NCBI RefSeq assembly: GCF_051857475.1
Contig: NZ_JBPZGZ010000003.1
Span: 850,131-914,130, forward strand
Source: Pelomonas sp051857475
GTDB lineage: Bacteria > Pseudomonadota > Gammaproteobacteria > Burkholderiales > Burkholderiaceae_C
Direction of reading: 5' to 3'
DNA: 64,000 bases
Shown here: one piece after another, positions 33,966-42,841 of the stretch
How the letters are laid out: each line of letters opens with the position of its first letter
Position numbering within the stretch: position 1 is the stretch's first letter
Notes under the pieces: model-generated
The model's input: only the letters and a program-made list of their open reading frames with translations
The model's database searches: none
Told to the model about the DNA's origin: nothing
Translations under genes and position numbers: made by a program

Positions 33966-35135
33966 CTAATCGATCTTGAACGCGAACTGCTGTTCGACTT
34001 CGGTGCCGGCCAGTGCCGTTTTGCAGCCGTAGCTCTGCACCGCCTTCTGGACCGCATCGACCAGGAGCGGGTCGCCCTGCCCCTGCACCTGGACGGCGTC
34101 GGGATGGCCGTTGCGCCCGATCCTGAACTTCACATCCAGACGGTAGTCACCCTTGATCGTGTCCGGCAGCTGGGGCAGCTCGGGCTTGACCATCTGCGGG
34201 CAGGCCTCGGTCGCCTTCATGCGTTGGGAGGCCGGCTTGGACGCGCTGGCGGCGTCTGGCGATCCGGCGTTCAGCGCCTGCACGGCACCAAAGCCCAGCA
34301 AGGCGCTGACGGCCAGTGCAAGGCGGGTGGCCCTGCGCGCGTCTGCTCGGGGGGCGGTTTTCTTCAGCAACATGATCCTCTCCTTCAAGGGGTGGTGGGA
34401 CTGCCAGGCCGAGGCAGTGGGCGGGACGCGCAAGGCGCCATCGAGCTTCAACATCGCCAGGCCGTAGCGGCGCCAGCTGCCGGGATAGCGCTGCATCACA
34501 GTAGCGTCGCAGGCGAGTTCCTGGTCGTGGCGCAACGCGCCCAGCGCCCACCACGCCAGCGGGTTGAACCAGGCCAGCGCCGCCAGCGCGGCCGCCAACA
34601 TCCGCGCCGGGTTGTCCAGCCGGCGGGCATGGGCCGATTCATGCGCCAGGATCCAGCGCCGCTCCGACCGGTCGAAACGCTGGCGAAAGTCAGCCGGTAG
34701 CACCAGGCGGGCGTGCCACAGGCCCAGCAGGCCGGGCGAGTCGCCCACCGGGGCCAGCAGGTGCCCGCCCGTGGTGTGTTGCAGCCGCCGGCGATACCGC
34801 CAGTGCAGCGCGACATACGCCGCGGCAACAGCCAGCACGCCAGCGGCCCATAACCCCGTCATCGAGAGGGCCCAGACCGCCGGCATGTCCGCCAGCGCGG
34901 CAGTCCGCGGTCCTGTGACGAGCACGGGCGGCAGCACCCAGCCCGGCAGGCTCGCCCGCGGCAGCAGCGCCGCCGCGGCCAGCCACAGCGGCAGCAGCCA
35001 CAGCGCATAGGCCGCCTGGGCGCCGGCAAAGCGGCGCCAGGGCCGGCGCAACAGCAGCACGGCGGCGAGTCCCAGGCTCAGGCCCAGGTGCGCCCGCCAC
35101 AGCGTGTCGAACAAGACCTCACTCAGCATCGTCAT
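33966..35135 (-). CDS. M56 membrane metallopeptidase with TonB-like C-terminal domain
   Basis: 389 residues from ATG 35135 (an ATG at 35129 is also possible). N-terminal helices, zinc site RWILAHESAHARRLDNPARM (HESAH), DQELACDATVMQRYPG, a helix near residue 285, then a periplasmic TonB C-terminal-type domain: GDYRLDVKFRIGRNGHPDAV, then QKAVQSYGCK and the end FAFKID. This domain replaces the sensor domain of BlaR1. Its start overlaps the second blaI gene, forming a two-gene operon. Confidence 0.88.
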   Translation of the reverse strand: MTMLSEVLFDTLWRAHLGLSLGLAAVLLLRRPWRRFAGAQAAYALWLLPLWLAAAALLPRASLPGWVLPPVLVTGPRTAALADMPAVWALSMTGLWAAGVLAVAAAYVALHWRYRRRLQHTTGGHLLAPVGDSPGLLGLWHARLVLPADFRQRFDRSERRWILAHESAHARRLDNPARMLAAALAALAWFNPLAWWALGALRHDQELACDATVMQRYPGSWRRYGLAMLKLDGALRVPPTASAWQSHHPLKERIMLLKKTAPRADARRATRLALAVSALLGFGAVQALNAGSPDAASASKPASQRMKATEACPQMVKPELPQLPDTIKGDYRLDVKFRIGRNGHPDAVQVQGQGDPLLVDAVQKAVQSYGCKTALAGTEVEQQFAFKID

Positions 35136-35490
35136 GCTCCTGCAGCAGGCGGCGCAGGGCCTCGGCATCTTCCGGGCTCAGCTTGCGCTGCGAAGAGAAA
35201 TGCGCCACCAGCGGCGACAGCCGCCCGCCGAAGACGCGGTCCAGCAGGCCGAGGGACTCGCCCTGTTCCCAGTCCTCGCGAGCCACCAGCGGCTCGTAGA
35301 GATAGCGCCGCCCGTCGCGCTCGGCTTTCAGCGCACCCTTGTTGAGCATGCGGTTCAGCAGGGTCTTGACGGTGCCGAGCTGCCAGCCGTCTTCTGCGGG
35401 AAGGGCGGCGAGGATGTCGTCGGCGGTCAGCGGGTGGCGCTCCCAGAGGGTGCGCATGATTTGCGATTCGGCGTCGGAGATGGTGCTCAT
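35119..35490 (-). CDS. BlaI/MecI/CopY family repressor (second system)
   Basis: 123 residues from ATG 35490: ISDAESQIMRTLWERHPLTA, TVKTLLNRMLNKGALKAERD, GRRYLYEPLVARED and a charged C-terminal helix. It is paralogous to the repressor at 28316 (LFGGRLAPLVAQF against VFGGRLSPLVAHF). A start at 35523 would place the operator dyads inside the gene, so ATG 35490 is preferred. The overlapping M56 gene is its likely protease partner. Confidence 0.92.
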   Translation of the reverse strand: MSTISDAESQIMRTLWERHPLTADDILAALPAEDGWQLGTVKTLLNRMLNKGALKAERDGRRYLYEPLVAREDWEQGESLGLLDRVFGGRLSPLVAHFSSQRKLSPEDAEALRRLLQEHDDAE

Positions 35491-35496
35491 GATCGA

Positions 35497-35532
35497 CAAC
35501 GTTTGTTGACGATCAATTGTCAACGCGTGTTG
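35497..35532. promoter_or_regulatory. Pair of BlaI-type operator dyads (second system)
   Basis: CAACGTTTGTTG (35497-35508) and CAACGCGTGTTG (35521-35532), each CAAC-N4-GTTG, 24 bases apart and just before ATG 35490. A perfect -35 TTGACA on the minus strand (35528-35523) is embedded between them. The half-sites differ from the TTAC/GTAA type of the first system. Confidence 0.75.
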
Positions 35533-35581
35533 TCGATGAGGCCTATCGAGGGAAACCCGCGGTGGTGGCGGTCGGCAGGAC

Positions 35582-36445
35582 TTACTGGTGGATGCGGTCG
35601 GCCAGCTCGGCCCAGACCGGCGTCAGCCGGGCCTGCAGCGCGGGCAGGGTGCCCAGGGCTATGCGGCTTTCTTCCGGGCAATGGAAGTCCGAGCCGCGCG
35701 AGGCCAGCAGGCCGAACTCGAGGGCCGTGTTGGCGTACTGCTCGAACTCGGCCGTGGTGTGGCTGCCGGTGACCACCTCGATGCCGCGGCCGCCATGGGC
35801 CATGAACTCGGTGATCAGTGCGTACTCTTCCGTCGGCGTGAAGTCGTAGCGGCCCGGGTGGGCGATGACGGCGATGCCACCGGCGCGCGTGATCCAGCCC
35901 ACCGCGTTCTTCAGCGTCGCCCACCGGTGCTCGACGAAGCCGGGCTTGCCTTCGGTCAGGAAGCGGCGGAATACCTCGGGCACGTCGCTGCAGTGACCAC
36001 TGTCGACGAGGAAGCGGGCGAAATGGGTGCGCGAGATCAGCTCGGGGTTGCCGACGTATTTCAGCGCGCCCTCGAAGGCGCCGTGGATGCCGACCTGGGC
36101 CAGGCTGGCGGCCATCTCGCGGGCACGCGCCTCGCGGCCGCCGCGGGTGGCGCGCAGGCCTTCGATCATCTCGGCGGACTCATGGTCGAAACCCAGGCCG
36201 ACGATGTGCACGACGCGGCCGGCGAAGGTCACCGAGATTTCGGTGCCGGTCAGATAGGCCATGCCGTTGGCGCGCGCCGCGGCGATGGCGCGGGCCTGGC
36301 CGCCGATCTCGTCATGGTCGGTCAGCGCCCACAACTGCACGCCGCCGGCCTTGGCGCGTTCGGCCAGGGCCTCGGGCGTCAGCGTACCGTCCGAGATGAC
36401 GGAGTGGCAGTGCAGATCGGCGTTGAGCGTGGGGTCGAGGTTCAC
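35582..36445 (-). CDS. PHP-domain phosphoesterase, YciV/RNase AM type
   Basis: 287 residues from GTG 36445. Metal-binding PHP motifs: ADLHCHSVISDG at the start, WALTDHDEIGG, TGTEISVTF, then VEHRW, IAVIAHPGRYDFT and LLASRGSDFHCPEE. This set fits the YciV family, active on 3',5'-nucleoside bisphosphates and as an RNA 5' exonuclease in E. coli. Longer open frame upstream to 36532 has no coding look, and GTG 36445 gives the family's usual start. The nearest genes are unrelated. Confidence 0.88.
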   Translation of the reverse strand: MNLDPTLNADLHCHSVISDGTLTPEALAERAKAGGVQLWALTDHDEIGGQARAIAAARANGMAYLTGTEISVTFAGRVVHIVGLGFDHESAEMIEGLRATRGGREARAREMAASLAQVGIHGAFEGALKYVGNPELISRTHFARFLVDSGHCSDVPEVFRRFLTEGKPGFVEHRWATLKNAVGWITRAGGIAVIAHPGRYDFTPTEEYALITEFMAHGGRGIEVVTGSHTTAEFEQYANTALEFGLLASRGSDFHCPEESRIALGTLPALQARLTPVWAELADRIHQ

Positions 36446-36497
36446 GGCCCCATTGTAGAAAGGGCCCCGCTCCCGGCCTGTTACAGGGCCTTGGGGC

Positions 36498-38057
36498 TCA
36501 GCGCGTGCGCACGCGGAAGCTGCTGATGGCATGGGTCAGGCCCAGGGCCTGGTCCTTGAGGCTGGAAGCCGCCGCGGCACCTTCCTCGACCAATGCGGCG
36601 TTCTGCTGCGTCATCTGGTCGAGGTTGGTGATGGCCTGGCCGACCTCGCCGATGCTCTGGCTCTGCTCGGTCGTCGAGGCGGTGATCTCGCCCATGATGT
36701 CGGTCACGCGCCGCACCGAGGCGACGATCTCGGTCATCGTCTCGCCGGCCTGCTGCACCAGGGTCGCGCCGGCGCCGGTCCGCTCGACGGAGGCGGTGAT
36801 CAGCGTCTTGATCTCCTTGGCGGCTTCGGCACTGCGCTGGGCCAGCAGCCGCACCTCGCCGGCCACGACGGCAAAGCCGCGCCCCTGCTCGCCAGCGCGG
36901 GCTGCCTCGACGGCGGCATTCAAGGCCAGGATATTGGTCTGGAAGGCGATACCGTCGATGGTGCCGATGATGTCGGCGATCTTCTTCGCGCTGGCGCTGA
37001 TCTCGTCCATGGTGCTGACGACCTGGGACACCACCTCGCCGCCGCGCGTGGCCACCTCCGAGGCATTGGCCGCCAGCTGGTTGGCCTGGCGGGCCGAGTC
37101 GGCGTTGTGGCGCACGTTCTCGGTCAGTTGCTCCATCGATGAGGCGGTCTGCTGCAGGCTGGCCGCAGCCTGCTCGGTGCGGCTGGACAGGTCCAGGTTG
37201 CCGGTGGCCACCTCGGCCGCGGCGAGCTGGATGGACTCCGAGCCCTCGCGCACCCTCAGCACGATGCTGCGCAGGCCGGCCTGCATCTCCACCAGGCTGT
37301 TGGACAGCCGGGTCAGCTCGTCGCGGCCGTCGGTGCGCAGCTCCTCGTCCAGCGAGCCGCCTTCCACGGCCGAGGCGAAACGGATGCTGGCGTCCACCGG
37401 CTCCAGCACCGACTGCGTGATGCGCCAGCCGATCAGCACGGCCAGCAGGGCGCCGGCCAGCAGCGCGGCCCAGATCACCAGGGAGATGGTCGAGTAGACG
37501 CTGGCCAGCTTCTTCTGCGCCTCGACGACCGCCTCGTCGACGCGCTGGATGGCCCCGTCGAGGATCTTCTCGGCCTCGTCCACCTTCTTCTTGGCCTCGC
37601 GCGGCGTGTCCCAGGCGGCCTTCAGGTCGCTGGCCATGTCGCCCTGCGACAGCTTCTCCATGACGGGCTTCATCTCCTTGCGGTAGGCGTCGAAGTTCTC
37701 GCGCACCTGGCCCAGGGCCTGGCGCACCTCATCGCGCTTGACGCGCTGCTCCAGGTCCTTCAGCCCTTTGTCGGCCTCGGCCATGGACTCCTCCCAGCGC
37801 GTGCTGGCGCGCTTGAAGTCGGCCACGCCGATGGCGGCAAAGATCATGTCCTTCTCGTAGCGGCGCGCGGTCAGCAGGCCGGCGCGCAACTGGTCCACGC
37901 TGCGCAGCGAGCCGACGACGGTCTCGTTGAACTGCTTGAAGGCGCCGTACATGGCCCCGGTGGCGAAGCGCCCGCCCAGGCCCAACACCAGCATCAACAA
38001 CAGCATCACGCCGAAGGCCACCGCCAGGCGCAGCTTGATCGTCATCTGTCTGAGCAT
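36498..38057 (-). CDS. Methyl-accepting chemotaxis protein
   Basis: 519 residues. Helix 1 at residues 8-32, a periplasmic four-helix-bundle sensor (about 33-185, LTARRYEKDMIFAAIG), helix 2 (LVIWAALLAGALLAVLIGW), a HAMP domain, and a long signalling coiled coil with the conserved tip GIAFQTNILALNAAVEAARA. The usual C-terminal pentapeptide for CheR/CheB is absent; it ends SSFRVRTR. ATG 38057 has an AGGTGGAG site five bases before it; a GTG at 38069 is in frame but less likely. No che genes lie in this window. Confidence 0.93.
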   Translation of the reverse strand: MLRQMTIKLRLAVAFGVMLLLMLVLGLGGRFATGAMYGAFKQFNETVVGSLRSVDQLRAGLLTARRYEKDMIFAAIGVADFKRASTRWEESMAEADKGLKDLEQRVKRDEVRQALGQVRENFDAYRKEMKPVMEKLSQGDMASDLKAAWDTPREAKKKVDEAEKILDGAIQRVDEAVVEAQKKLASVYSTISLVIWAALLAGALLAVLIGWRITQSVLEPVDASIRFASAVEGGSLDEELRTDGRDELTRLSNSLVEMQAGLRSIVLRVREGSESIQLAAAEVATGNLDLSSRTEQAAASLQQTASSMEQLTENVRHNADSARQANQLAANASEVATRGGEVVSQVVSTMDEISASAKKIADIIGTIDGIAFQTNILALNAAVEAARAGEQGRGFAVVAGEVRLLAQRSAEAAKEIKTLITASVERTGAGATLVQQAGETMTEIVASVRRVTDIMGEITASTTEQSQSIGEVGQAITNLDQMTQQNAALVEEGAAAASSLKDQALGLTHAISSFRVRTR

Positions 38058-38126
38058 GCTCCACCTCACAAAGGATTGGTGAGAGGCAGCATGCCGCAGA
38101 CAGGGGCCGGCGGGAAGACGGAAAAC

Positions 38127-39944
38127 TCAGGCCGCCAACAAGGCCCGCTGCGGCGGCTGGCGCCGGTCGACGAAGAAGCGGCTGCCGCCGGCCCGGCCCT
38201 TGGCGACGCGCTTGGGCTCTGCCAGGGCGGCACTCAGCGCACGGGCGCTGTCGAAATGACCCGGCAGATGCAGCACGGCGCCGGCCGAGATGGTGGGCAG
38301 CGGATGGAAGCTGGGCTGGTTCTGGCGGTTCAGCGTCACATAGCCGCCGGCGGCCAGGTGCTCGGCCGAGAAGAAGCTGCGCACGCCGGTGTCGAAGGCC
38401 TCGCAGACGCGCGTCAGGCGGTCCTCCCAGTCGCTGCTACTCAGCACCATGACGAAATCGTCGCCGCCGATGTGGCCGACGAAGTCGATCTGCGGGTCAG
38501 CGGCCTGCGTGAGTGCGCGGGCGGCGAGGCGGATGATGTCGTCGCCGATGCGGTAGCCGTAGACGTCGTTGAAGGGCTTGAAGTGGTCGATGTCCCAGAC
38601 CACGGCGGCAAAGGTCTCGCCGGCTTCGATGAGACGGTCCAGGTGGTTGTCGATGGGCACATTGCCGGGCAGCAGGGTCAGGGGGTTGGCATAGCGGGCC
38701 GCATGCACCTGCAGGTCGGACACGGCCTTGAGCAGGTCGGAGCTGCGGCCTGAGCCGAAATAGGCGCCGTCGCGCGTGACGATGAAGCCGTCGGTCAGCA
38801 GTCGCTCGTCGAGGTTGGAGACGGCATCGCTCATGGCTCGCAGCGGCGTGGCGACGTCGAAGATCAGCGGCTGCGCGTCCATCAGCCCGACGCAGCTGCG
38901 CTTGTCGAAGATGTCCATGAAATAGCGCTCGGTGCTGCGCTTGAGCACATGCAGCGATCGCAGCAGGCCGATGGGGCGCTGCTGGTCGTCCAGCACCGGA
39001 ATGGCCAGCAGTTGCTCGTCGCGGTGGAAGAGGTCGACGATGCTGCGGCAGCTGGTGGCAGGTGTGACGGTGAGGCCGCGGCGCGCCAGCTGGGCCGCGC
39101 TGGTGATGGCGCCCTGGGCCAGCGGCAGGGCGAGGTCGTTCTGCAGCAGGCGGGGCTGGGCCTCGGCGGCCAGGCGGCCGCTCCACTGCGCGCTCAAGCT
39201 CGCACGCGGCGTGGCGCAGGGGCGGGCGAAGAGATAGCCCTGGCAGATGGACAGGCCCAGGCGGCGCAGCACGTCCAGGTCGGGCTCCTGCTCCAGGCCT
39301 TCGGCCACGACCTCGCAGCCGCTGGTGGCGGCCATCTCGATGATGGAGCGCACGAACTGCTGCTTCAGCGGCTCCTGGGCGATGCCGTCGATGAAATGGC
39401 GGTCGATCTTGACGAAGTCGGGACGCATCTGCATCCAGCGGCGCAGCGAGGCAAAGCCCTCGCCGAGGTCGTCGAGGGCGACGCGAAAGCCGCGTTCGCG
39501 CAGGGCCTGCAGCGCATCGTCGAGCTGGGCCAGGTCCTCGATGGGCCGGGTTTCGGTCAGCTCGATGACGACGCGCGAGGTCGGCAGGCCCAGCTCGCTC
39601 AACTGGCTGGCCAGGCGGCCGGCATGCTCGCGCGCGCCGAGCAAGGTGTCGGCCGTCACGTTCAGGAAGAGCTGGCCCGGCAGGCCGAGCTGCTTGAAGC
39701 GCTGCAGGGCGCGCTGCACGATGAGGTGCTCCAGCTCGACGAGGCGGCCCAGGCGGGCGGCGGCCTCGAACAGCACCAGCGGCGAATGCAGGGGACCGTC
39801 GGCCGGCCCGCGCGTCAGGGCCTCGAAGCCATAGATCTCGGCGCGGTCGATGGCGACCAGGGGCTGGAAGTGCAGGTCAAAACTGCGCTGCTCGATCAGG
39901 CGATCGAGAGCGTCGGCAAGGGGATCGGGCGCGGTGGCGCGCAT
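38127..39944 (-). CDS. EAL-CBS-GGDEF cyclic-di-GMP signalling protein
   Basis: 605 residues. EAL domain first (about 1-250): FEALTRG, FLNVTADTL, VVIELTET, ALDDLGEGFASLRR, VKIDRHFID, EVVAEGLEQ and ICQGYLFARP, so the catalytic set looks complete. A CBS-pair region follows (about 260-400), then a GGDEF domain with HIGGDDF near residue 500. The RxxD inhibitory site is not present before GGDDF (it reads PQID). No membrane segment. Could degrade or make c-di-GMP; balance not readable. Confidence 0.9.
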   Translation of the reverse strand: MRATAPDPLADALDRLIEQRSFDLHFQPLVAIDRAEIYGFEALTRGPADGPLHSPLVLFEAAARLGRLVELEHLIVQRALQRFKQLGLPGQLFLNVTADTLLGAREHAGRLASQLSELGLPTSRVVIELTETRPIEDLAQLDDALQALRERGFRVALDDLGEGFASLRRWMQMRPDFVKIDRHFIDGIAQEPLKQQFVRSIIEMAATSGCEVVAEGLEQEPDLDVLRRLGLSICQGYLFARPCATPRASLSAQWSGRLAAEAQPRLLQNDLALPLAQGAITSAAQLARRGLTVTPATSCRSIVDLFHRDEQLLAIPVLDDQQRPIGLLRSLHVLKRSTERYFMDIFDKRSCVGLMDAQPLIFDVATPLRAMSDAVSNLDERLLTDGFIVTRDGAYFGSGRSSDLLKAVSDLQVHAARYANPLTLLPGNVPIDNHLDRLIEAGETFAAVVWDIDHFKPFNDVYGYRIGDDIIRLAARALTQAADPQIDFVGHIGGDDFVMVLSSSDWEDRLTRVCEAFDTGVRSFFSAEHLAAGGYVTLNRQNQPSFHPLPTISAGAVLHLPGHFDSARALSAALAEPKRVAKGRAGGSRFFVDRRQPPQRALLAA

Positions 39945-40060
39945 GGGGGATGACTCCGGGCTGGCTGGCGCCGCGGATTCTTGGAGTCCCCCGTGACAGT
40001 CAGGTGACTTGGGGCGGCAGGGCGCGCGACCCCGCCAACTCCTTCACGTATTGTGGGCTG

Positions 40061-40145
40061 AGCGACGGGCCGCTCCCTAGCCGGCCCGCGTTGGGCGATG
40101 TGCTCGCGGCTCAATGCCGCGAGCATCGCCGTCCCCTCGGGGGAC
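40061..40145 (-). repeat. Palindromic intergenic repeat, copy 3
   Basis: 85 bases in the gap between the EAL-GGDEF gene and recJ (230 bases). Plus strand: GACGGGCCGCTCCCTAGCCG, hairpin GCTCGCGGC/GCCGCGAGC with loop TCAAT, end CCGTCCCCTCGGGGGA. Nearly the reverse complement of copy 1. The rest of the gap, 39945-40060, shows nothing else. Confidence 0.85.
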
Positions 40146-40174
40146 CGATCAGCGTACTCGCTGGGCGAGGGGCT

Positions 40175-41905
40175 TCAAGCTGCCGCCTCGATGACGTACT
40201 GGACGCGCTGCTGACCCTGCCATTCGTCGAGGGAAAGGCGATAGGCCAGGGTCACCTTCTCCGGCAGCATGTCCACATGGTTGAACCAGATGCCGTCGAT
40301 GAGCTGGCCGGCCCGGCGCAGGCGCAGCTTCAAGTGCTTCTCGCCGACCAGGCGCTGCGAGATCAGCTCGAAGCGGTCGCAGAAGATGGGCGGCTCGAAG
40401 CCCTGGCCCCAGACCTGGGCGTCCAGCAGCCGCGCCGTCTCGGCCGTGGCGGCCTCGGGCGGCAGGGCGCCGTCGTGGCGCAGGGTGCGGGTCAGGTCCT
40501 GCTCGTTCAGCCATTCCTCGGCGACGCGCGCGAAGGCCAGCGCAAAGCGGTGCACATCGCCGACCTCGGGGCTGGCCAAAGTCGCGCCGGCCGCCATCGC
40601 ATGGCCGCCGAACTTGGCCAGCAGCTCGGGCTCGCGCTTGCTGACCAGGTCCAGCGCGTCGCGCAGATGGAATCCAGGGATGGAGCGGCCCGAGCCCTTC
40701 AATTGGCCATCGGCGCCGCGCGCGAAGACGAAGGTGGGGCGGTGCACACGGTCCTTGATGCGCGAGGCCACGATGCCGACCACGCCTTCGTGGAAGTCCG
40801 CATCGAACAAGGCGACGGCCGGGGGCAGGGCGCCGGAGAGGGCTTCGACGAGGGCATCCAGCCGTGCCTCGGCCATCTCGCGCATGCCGCTCTCGATCTC
40901 GCGGCGCTCGCGGTTGATGGCGTCGAGCTGGGTAGCGAGCTGCATGGCGCGCTCGGGGTCGTCGGTGGTCAGTGCTTCAATGCCCAGCGTCATGTCGGAC
41001 AGCCGCCCGGCCGCGTTGATGCGCGGGCCCAAAGCGAAGCCGAGGTCGAAGCCCTGCGCCTTGCTCGCGTCGCGTTTGGCGGCGCTGAACAGGGCCATGA
41101 CGCCCGGCTGGGCGCGGCCGGCACGCATGCGCTTGAGGCCTTGGGCGACGAGGCGACGGTTGTTGGCGTCGAGCTTGACGACGTCGGCGACCGTGCCGAG
41201 TGCGACGAGATCCAGCAGGCCGTCCAGGCGTGGCACCTCCGTGAACGCACCGCGGGAACGCAGCTCGGCGCGCAGGCCCATCAGCACATAGAAGGCCACG
41301 CCGACGCCCGCCAGCGACTTGCTCGCGAAGGTGCAGCCGGGCTGGTTGGGGTTGACGATGGCCTCCGCCTCGGGAACGACGATGGCGTCAGCGACCTGGG
41401 CAGGCAGGTGGTGGTCGGTCACCAGCACCTTGATGCCGAGTGCGCGCGCATGCGCGACGCCGGCAAGGCTGGCAATGCCGTTGTCCACGGTCACCAGCAG
41501 GCCGGGCTTCTGGGCCTGGGCGAGGTCGACGATGGTCGGTGTCAGGCCATAGCCGTGCACGGCGCGGTCGGGCACGACATAGCCGAGCTGTTCCGGCTGC
41601 GCGCCGAGCAGGCGCAGGCCGCGCAGCATGACGGCGCAGGCAGTGGCACCGTCGCAGTCGTAGTCGGCCACGATGACGAGGCGCTCGCCGGACTGGATCG
41701 CATCGGCCAGCAGCTTGGCGGCTTCGCTCAAGCCTTTGAGACCGGTGGGCGGCAGCAGCTGGTTGAGGTTCTCGTCCAGCTCCGCGGCCTCACGCACGCC
41801 GCGTGCGGCCAGCAGGCGGGCCAGCAGCGGTGCGACGCCGGCCTGCTCCAGCGCCCAGGCGGTGCGCGGGTTGACATCGCGTTCGACAAGGCGGGGCGAG
41901 TTCAC
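40175..41905 (-). CDS. recJ: Single-stranded-DNA exonuclease RecJ
   Basis: 576 residues from GTG 41905. 5'-3' exonuclease in recombination and mismatch repair. DHH-family motifs: VIVADYDCDGATAC near residue 78, VTVDNGIASL, VTDHHLPAQVADA near residue 162, and LGPRINAAGRLSDM. The C-terminal DHHA1 part has EGVVGIVASRIKDR and SGRSIPGFHLRDAL followed by FGGHAMAAGATL. The GTGA start overlaps the preceding stop, so the two genes are coupled. Confidence 0.95.
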   Translation of the reverse strand: MNSPRLVERDVNPRTAWALEQAGVAPLLARLLAARGVREAAELDENLNQLLPPTGLKGLSEAAKLLADAIQSGERLVIVADYDCDGATACAVMLRGLRLLGAQPEQLGYVVPDRAVHGYGLTPTIVDLAQAQKPGLLVTVDNGIASLAGVAHARALGIKVLVTDHHLPAQVADAIVVPEAEAIVNPNQPGCTFASKSLAGVGVAFYVLMGLRAELRSRGAFTEVPRLDGLLDLVALGTVADVVKLDANNRRLVAQGLKRMRAGRAQPGVMALFSAAKRDASKAQGFDLGFALGPRINAAGRLSDMTLGIEALTTDDPERAMQLATQLDAINRERREIESGMREMAEARLDALVEALSGALPPAVALFDADFHEGVVGIVASRIKDRVHRPTFVFARGADGQLKGSGRSIPGFHLRDALDLVSKREPELLAKFGGHAMAAGATLASPEVGDVHRFALAFARVAEEWLNEQDLTRTLRHDGALPPEAATAETARLLDAQVWGQGFEPPIFCDRFELISQRLVGEKHLKLRLRRAGQLIDGIWFNHVDMLPEKVTLAYRLSLDEWQGQQRVQYVIEAAA

Positions 41906-42777
41906 AGCGCCTCCATCACGGCCGCCACATCGGGCGTCTGGAAGCGTCGCTTGATCTTCTCGACGAACGACAGCGGCTGGGCCGTGAAGCGACGCGCGAA
42001 ACGCTCGCCGCACAGGGTCAGGCTGCGCAGCTCCTGGGCCAGCGGGCCGCCGTCCAGGCGCTGCCAGGCTTCGGCCCAGGCGGCGAGGTCGCCGTTCATC
42101 AGCGGCTCGGTCAGGCGGGCGTCCACCGTCACCTCGGACTGCTGGCCGTTGCTGCGGCCGATGTCGCCGATCCAGATCGAGTTGATCGCGTGCTGGCCGC
42201 GCGACTCGCGCTCGACGTTGAGCGGATGTTCGTGCATCAGCATCTGGGCCTCGTTCTGCCAGCGGCGCAAGACGCGGCTCTGCGGCAGCCAGGGTTCGAT
42301 GGGTCGGCCCGCGGCGCGTTCGATGCTGGCGGCGCTCAAACCCTCCAGTGCGGTGGCGTGGCCGATGGCCCAGCGCTGGGCATCCAGCAGGCGCCACTGC
42401 CAGCCTTCACCTTCGGGCCAGAGCTCCTTCAGCAAAGCCAAGAAGCGGGCCGCGTCCGACTCTGAAAGCTGCAGGGCTCCCGGCGGCAACACGTCGACGC
42501 CATCGGTGCCGACGGCGAGATGCAGGGGCGTCATCAAGGCCCAGGACAGTTCGGGGCCGGCGTCCACGGCCCAGGCGGCTGCGCTGGGCTCGGCTTGGCC
42601 ACGCAGGGCGGCGAGGGCCAGGTGATGCGGCGGCTGGGGGGCGTACTCGTCGCTGCCCCAGGTGTCAGCCGGGCTCAAGCGGGCCAGTTGCGCGGCCAGG
42701 TTGGGCAAGGCCAGGCTGGAGAAGGCATGCCGCGCGGCGTCATCGAGGGCGCTGGCATGGGGAATCATCAGATGCAT
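41902..42777 (-). CDS. Conserved protein of unknown function upstream of recJ
   Basis: 291 residues, soluble, no signal. Visible features: SPADTWGSDEYAPQPPHHLA near residue 35, LSWALMTPLHLAVGTDGVDV near residue 80, WRLLDAQRWAIGHATALEGL, then QMLMHEHPLNVERESRG and HAINSIWIGDIGR. It ends QTPDVAAVMEAL. Comparable proteins are found next to recJ in other betaproteobacteria and are sometimes labelled phosphoglycerate-mutase-like, which I cannot support from motifs. Overlaps recJ by four bases; divergent from ppk1. Confidence 0.82.
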   Translation of the reverse strand: MHLMIPHASALDDAARHAFSSLALPNLAAQLARLSPADTWGSDEYAPQPPHHLALAALRGQAEPSAAAWAVDAGPELSWALMTPLHLAVGTDGVDVLPPGALQLSESDAARFLALLKELWPEGEGWQWRLLDAQRWAIGHATALEGLSAASIERAAGRPIEPWLPQSRVLRRWQNEAQMLMHEHPLNVERESRGQHAINSIWIGDIGRSNGQQSEVTVDARLTEPLMNGDLAAWAEAWQRLDGGPLAQELRSLTLCGERFARRFTAQPLSFVEKIKRRFQTPDVAAVMEAL

Positions 42778-42811
42778 GGGTCCGGATTATCCCGGGGGGC
42801 TTTTCAAGCGC

Positions 42812-42829
42812 TTGTCACACAAGCTTCAT
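42812..42829 (+). promoter_or_regulatory. Weak PhoB-box-like sequence before ppk1
   Basis: TTGTCAC-ACAA-GCTTCAT, 12 bases before the ppk1 ATG. The first unit is close to the Pho consensus, the second only in its last four bases. The 64-base divergent gap must carry promoters of both ppk1 and the gene at 42777. Confidence 0.3.
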
Positions 42830-42841
42830 ACACTTTTCTTC

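Noticed and set aside
35491..35523. Start of the second blaI at 35523
   Set aside because: It would put both the first operator dyad and the -35-like TTGACA region in or at the coding sequence; ATG 35490 matches the paralogue.
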